From: an uncultured Clostridia bacterium
GTDB taxonomy: Bacteria > Bacillota > Clostridia > Christensenellales > Aristaeellaceae
Direction: 5' to 3'
Assembly: GCA_946409855.1 (NCBI GenBank)
Contig: CAMJXZ010000002.1
Coordinates: forward strand, 1 to 34,680
DNA: 34,680 nt
A program made the translations under genes and the position numbers. The first letter of the stretch is position 1. Each line of letters opens with the position of its first letter. The notes beneath the pieces are model-generated. The model was given only the letters and a program-made list of their open reading frames with translations. It made no database searches and was not told where the DNA came from. This document shows positions 31,267-34,680 of this stretch, one piece after another.

Positions 31267-32805
31267 ATGACGAAAAAAATCCTGTGCCTCGTTCTCGTGC
31301 TGTGCCTGGTGCCGGTCTTCGCGCTGGCGGACAGCAAGGACGTGCTGAACACGGAAGGCGAACTGCCGATCGTGAAAGAACCCATCACCCTGTCGATCTT
31401 CGGCAAGCAGGGAGCCATTCACGCGGAATGGTCCACCATGGATTTCTTCAAAAAATATCAGGAACTGACCGGTATCACCCTTGAATTCAATCAGGCGCCT
31501 TCCCAGGGGTATGACGAGTCTAAAGCCCTGATGTGGACCAACGACACCTATGATGACATGCTGGTCGCTCCCGCCCTGAGCGGCACGGAAATCATCAAGT
31601 ACGGCGACGAAGGCGTCCTGCTGCCGCTGGAAGATCTTCTGAAAGAATATGCCCCCAACTATACCGCGCTGATGGAGAAATATCCGGACATTAAAGGCCG
31701 CATCACCGCGCCGGACGGCCATATCTATGCCCTGGCGGCCATCATCGCCGTCAATGCCGCCCGTACCGAAAAAATCTGGTGCAACAAGGCGTGGCTGGAC
31801 GCCTGCGGACTGGCTGTGCCCACCACCTTTGAAGAACTGGAGACGGTTCTGCGCGCCTTCAAGGAATACGACGCCAACGGAAACGGAGAAGCGGACGAGA
31901 TCCCGATCGCGGCAGCGGACCTCAACTTCTGGTTTGACACCATGGCCGGCATGTTCGGCCTGCAGTATCAGTTCGGCCAGGAAATGAACCTGAGCGAGGA
32001 CGGCAAGACCCTGACCTCCTGGCTGACCAGCGACCAGTTCAAGGCGCTGCTCCAGTGGAGCAACAAAATGTATGAAGAGGGCCTGATGGATCCCGACCTC
32101 TTCACCCAGGAGTACTCGAAGTTCAACGCCAAGATGAGCGGCCAGATGATGGGCATCTTCTTCAATCAGGCCGACGACGCTTTCGATTCCACCAATTATG
32201 TCGGGATCGCTCCCATGGCCGGCATGAGTGATAAGCTGTATGTGCAGAGCGGCCCTGTGGCCCGCGATATGGGTACCTTCGCCATCACCTGCGACTGCGA
32301 TTATCCCGAAGCCGCCGTCCGGTGGATCGACTATCTGTTCAGCGAGGAAGGCAGCTACCTGATGCGCTACGGCATCGAAGGCAAGACCTGGACCCGGGAC
32401 GAAAACGGCTATCCTGTCTATGTGGACGGCATCCTGAACAATCCTAACGGCTCCGGCCCCACCATTGCCCAGTTCTGCATCTGGCCCGGCGGCGGTTCCC
32501 CCCAGTACCTGAATGACCGCAACTGCATCGCCGTATGCTCTCCCACCACCCAGGCCGCTCAGGCCGCGCTGGATCCCTATATGGATTACGTCCTGTATGC
32601 CGAACCCCTGTTTGACGCGGACGTGAACGAACGGCTGCAGATTCTGGATACCGATATTTCCACCTACATGAAGTCCTGCGCCGCCAAATTCATCCGGGGC
32701 GAAATGAGCTTCGACGAATGGGACACCTACTGCCAGACCCTGGAAGGCATGGGCCTTCAGGAGTGGGTAGGGATCTATCAGGAACGTCTGGACAGCTACC
32801 AGTAA
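31267..32805 (+). CDS. Extracellular solute-binding protein, LplA-like (family 1)
   Basis: 512 residues, with AAAGGAGG before ATG 31267. The signal peptide ends FALA|DS (about residue 22). Cys residues occur in its core but not at the cut, so there is no lipobox. The layout matches the 7956 protein: DSKDVLNTEGELPIVKEPITLSIFGK at the start, WTNDTYDDMLVAPALSG, PDGHIYALAAIIA, NKAWLDACGLAVPTTFEELE, then an EF-hand-like loop YDANGNGEADEIP (about 200), and WIDYLFSEEGSYLMRYGIEG. It is probably specific for an oligosaccharide handled by the adjacent isomerase, aldolase and glycosidase. A strong intra-operon terminator follows. Confidence 0.9.
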   Translation: MTKKILCLVLVLCLVPVFALADSKDVLNTEGELPIVKEPITLSIFGKQGAIHAEWSTMDFFKKYQELTGITLEFNQAPSQGYDESKALMWTNDTYDDMLVAPALSGTEIIKYGDEGVLLPLEDLLKEYAPNYTALMEKYPDIKGRITAPDGHIYALAAIIAVNAARTEKIWCNKAWLDACGLAVPTTFEELETVLRAFKEYDANGNGEADEIPIAAADLNFWFDTMAGMFGLQYQFGQEMNLSEDGKTLTSWLTSDQFKALLQWSNKMYEEGLMDPDLFTQEYSKFNAKMSGQMMGIFFNQADDAFDSTNYVGIAPMAGMSDKLYVQSGPVARDMGTFAITCDCDYPEAAVRWIDYLFSEEGSYLMRYGIEGKTWTRDENGYPVYVDGILNNPNGSGPTIAQFCIWPGGGSPQYLNDRNCIAVCSPTTQAAQAALDPYMDYVLYAEPLFDADVNERLQILDTDISTYMKSCAAKFIRGEMSFDEWDTYCQTLEGMGLQEWVGIYQERLDSYQ

Positions 32806-32841
32806 TCCCCGCTCGTCCATTCGTATATCAGGGATGACGAA

Positions 32842-32868
32842 GGGAGAGGGCGAACCCTCTCCCTTTTT
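32842..32868 (+). terminator. Strong hairpin between binding protein and permease genes
   Basis: A perfect 9-bp stem, GGGAGAGGG (32842-32850), CGAA loop, CCCTCTCCC (32855-32863), then TTTTT. It lies inside the operon and so should favour the binding protein over the permeases. Confidence 0.85.
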
Positions 32869-32892
32869 GCTTCCCAAGGAAGGAATGATCGT

Positions 32893-33837
32893 ATGACTGT
32901 TCATCCCGCCCCCCGGCTTTCCGGCACGCGCTGGTTCAAAAAACGGGTGCTGTCTCACTGGCAGCTGCTGGCGCTTCTCCTGGTCCCGCTGGCATGGTAT
33001 ATCATCTTCTGCTACATCCCCATGTTCGGCGTTCAGCTCGCTTTTAAAAACTATAAGGTCCGGCTGGGTATCTGGGACAGTCCCTGGGCCGAACCCCTGC
33101 TGCGCCATTTTGCCCGGTATTTCTCGTCCTACTACGCGTGGAGTACCATCTGGAATACCCTGGCGATCAACCTGGGCTGCCTGGCCATCGGCTTTCCTGC
33201 GCCGATCCTGCTGGCCCTGATGCTCAATGAGATCAACAGCCTGCGCTTCCGCAAAGTGCTGCAGAACATCACCTATATCCCGTATTTTCTCTCCATCGTC
33301 GTGGTCGTCAGCATGCTCAAGCTGTTTACCGATCAGCGGTACGGCCTGATCAACATCATGATCCGCGCCATAGGCATGCAGACGCTTCCGCTGATGGAAT
33401 CGGAAAAGTATTTCAGACCCCTGTACGTGCTGAGCAACGTGTGGCAGAACATGGGCTGGAACGCCATCATCTATATCGCCGCGCTGGCCGGCGTGGATAC
33501 CGCCCTGTACGAGGCGGCTACGGTGGACGGAGCTTCCCGGTGGCAGAAAATCATTCACGTCTCCCTGCCGTGCATTCTGCCTACCATCGTCACCATGTTC
33601 ATCCTGCGCATCGGCCAGCTGATGACGATCGGGTTTGAAAAAGCCCTGCTGATGCAGAACGACCTGAACATCGGCACCAGTGAAATCATCTCCACGCTGG
33701 TATACAAGAACGGCATCCAGAAGGGCGATTACAGCTATGCCACCGCCGTAGGCCTGATGAATTCCGTAGTCAACCTGATTCTGATTGTGACCGCCAACAC
33801 GGTGTGCCGCAAAACCCTGGACCAGAGCTTATGGTGA
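32893..33837 (+). CDS. ABC sugar permease, LplB-like
   Basis: 314 residues, with AAGGAAGG nine bases before ATG 32893. Six membrane helices start with LLALLLVPLAWYIIFCYIPMFGVQLAF. The family stretch NITYIPYFLSIVVVVSML and the EAA loop YEAATVDGASRWQKII are present, and the end is LDQSLW. It is close in design to the permease at 10523-11461. The next permease gene begins 10 bases after its stop. Confidence 0.9.
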   Translation: MTVHPAPRLSGTRWFKKRVLSHWQLLALLLVPLAWYIIFCYIPMFGVQLAFKNYKVRLGIWDSPWAEPLLRHFARYFSSYYAWSTIWNTLAINLGCLAIGFPAPILLALMLNEINSLRFRKVLQNITYIPYFLSIVVVVSMLKLFTDQRYGLINIMIRAIGMQTLPLMESEKYFRPLYVLSNVWQNMGWNAIIYIAALAGVDTALYEAATVDGASRWQKIIHVSLPCILPTIVTMFILRIGQLMTIGFEKALLMQNDLNIGTSEIISTLVYKNGIQKGDYSYATAVGLMNSVVNLILIVTANTVCRKTLDQSLW

Positions 33838-33847
33838 GGTGGGAAAT

Positions 33848-34680
33848 ATGACAATCCGGACTGCACATCATCCTTCCCATATCAAAGAATCGGCCGGCGA
33901 TCGGATTTTCCAGGCTGTGATCCTGTTTTTCAGCGTCCTTCTGATGCTGATCGTGGCATACCCCCTTTATTTCACCGTGATCGCGTCCTTCTCAAAGCCT
34001 GAGGACGTCCTGCTGGGCCGGGTCATCTTCTGGCCGAAGAACATTTCCTTTGAAAGCTATCAGATGGTCATCGCGGAGAGAAGCATCTGGATGGGCTACG
34101 GCAATACCATTCTCTATACCGTGCTCGGCACCCTGATCAACCTGGCGCTGACCATCATGATCGCCTACCCGCTGAGCTGCAAGGAAACACCCTGCCGGGG
34201 AATCCTGACCTTTGTGGCGTCCTTTACGATGCTCTTTTCCGGCGGCCTGATCCCGACATATCTGCTGGTCCGGCAACTGGGCATGTACAACACCATCTGG
34301 GCCATGCTGCTGCCTTCCGGCATCACCACCTACAATATGCTGGTCATGAAAAACTTCTTCCAGTCCAGTATCCCGGGTGAACTCAAGGAAGCCGCCTGTC
34401 TGGACGGATGCACCGACCTGCAGACCCTGCTGCTGGTGGTGCTGCCCCTGTCCGGTTCCATCATCGCGGTCATGGTGCTGTTCTACGCGGTCGCGCACTG
34501 GAACGAGTATTTCAGCGCCCTGATTTACTTAAAGGACCGTTCCCGAATGCCGCTCCAGGTCATCCTCCGGGAGATCCTGCTGCAGAACCAGGAACTGGCG
34601 CAGGGGGACGGCACCGGCCTGTATGAAAAAATGATGGCGGCGGAAACCATGAAATACGCCATCATCATCATCGCCAGCGT
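33848..34680 (+). CDS. ABC sugar permease, LplC-like (3' end outside window)
   Basis: Open from ATG 33848 (GAGG eight bases before) to the window end, 277 residues so far with no stop. It begins MTIRTAHHPSHIKESAGDR. Membrane helices include VILFFSVLLMLIVAYPLYF and AMLLPSGITTYNMLVM. Family stretches are NTILYTVLGTLINLALT, FSGGLIPTYLLVRQLGMYNT and the EAA loop KEAACLDGCTDLQTLL. By comparison with the 309-residue permease at 9580, about 25-30 residues are missing. It is the second channel subunit of the third importer. Confidence 0.88.
   Translation, partial: MTIRTAHHPSHIKESAGDRIFQAVILFFSVLLMLIVAYPLYFTVIASFSKPEDVLLGRVIFWPKNISFESYQMVIAERSIWMGYGNTILYTVLGTLINLALTIMIAYPLSCKETPCRGILTFVASFTMLFSGGLIPTYLLVRQLGMYNTIWAMLLPSGITTYNMLVMKNFFQSSIPGELKEAACLDGCTDLQTLLLVVLPLSGSIIAVMVLFYAVAHWNEYFSALIYLKDRSRMPLQVILREILLQNQELAQGDGTGLYEKMMAAETMKYAIIIIAS

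Noticed and set aside
31135-33558. 807-codon minus-strand open frame
   Set aside because: Shadow of the third importer genes. It also runs through the consensus promoter and the internal terminator.

Overview
The window looks like a chromosomal segment of a GC-rich, Firmicutes/Clostridia-type gut or rumen bacterium. The evidence is strong GGAGG-type ribosome sites, sigma-A promoters, intrinsic terminators, oligosaccharide ABC importers of the LplABC/MalEFG type without a local ATPase, a membrane-anchored AraC regulator, and double-glycine-leader peptides. This is inferred from gene style, with no marker gene present. No rRNA, tRNA, CRISPR array or transposase gene was found.

Layout. 1-2007: end of a GNAT acetyltransferase, then a fucO-like alcohol dehydrogenase broken by a one-base frameshift, and a YciI-like gene. 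2012-5140 (-): a large PLD-nuclease/SF2-helicase/DUF3427-type protein. 5377-6270: a secreted TraB/GumN protein. 6524-13877 (-): a beta-lactamase-fold hydrolase, a solute-binding protein, two permeases and a membrane AraC regulator; five CGG(A/G) motifs at exact 10-bp steps lie in front of the permease operon. 14230-14700: two small genes, one only 50 codons, encoding GG-leader peptides that resemble a two-peptide (class IIb) bacteriocin. 15006-20949 (-): a compact six-gene operon with a TIM-like isomerase, a LarA-family protein, a split ChrA transporter pair, a PFK-like kinase and a PGI. It is bracketed by two direct copies (about 90 % identical) of a 165-bp self-complementary repeat. 21701-22966: a ROK repressor. 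23274-26409: a MalEFG-type importer. 26502-28630 (-): a GH5-like glycosidase and a LacI repressor. 28828-31053: a class II aldolase and a fucose-isomerase-like enzyme. 31267-end: a third importer, cut by the window edge.

How it fits together. Three importers bring in oligosaccharides. An intracellular glycosidase, a ketol isomerase (29704), a PFK-like kinase, a class II aldolase and a TIM-like enzyme could form a private copy of upper glycolysis for a non-glucose sugar. Three of its members carry changed active-site or phosphate-loop motifs. A shared operator-like motif near the LacI gene, the glycosidase and two importer promoters suggests that one LacI regulon ties these loci together. The bacteriocin-like pair and the hairpin repeat are the least expected elements.
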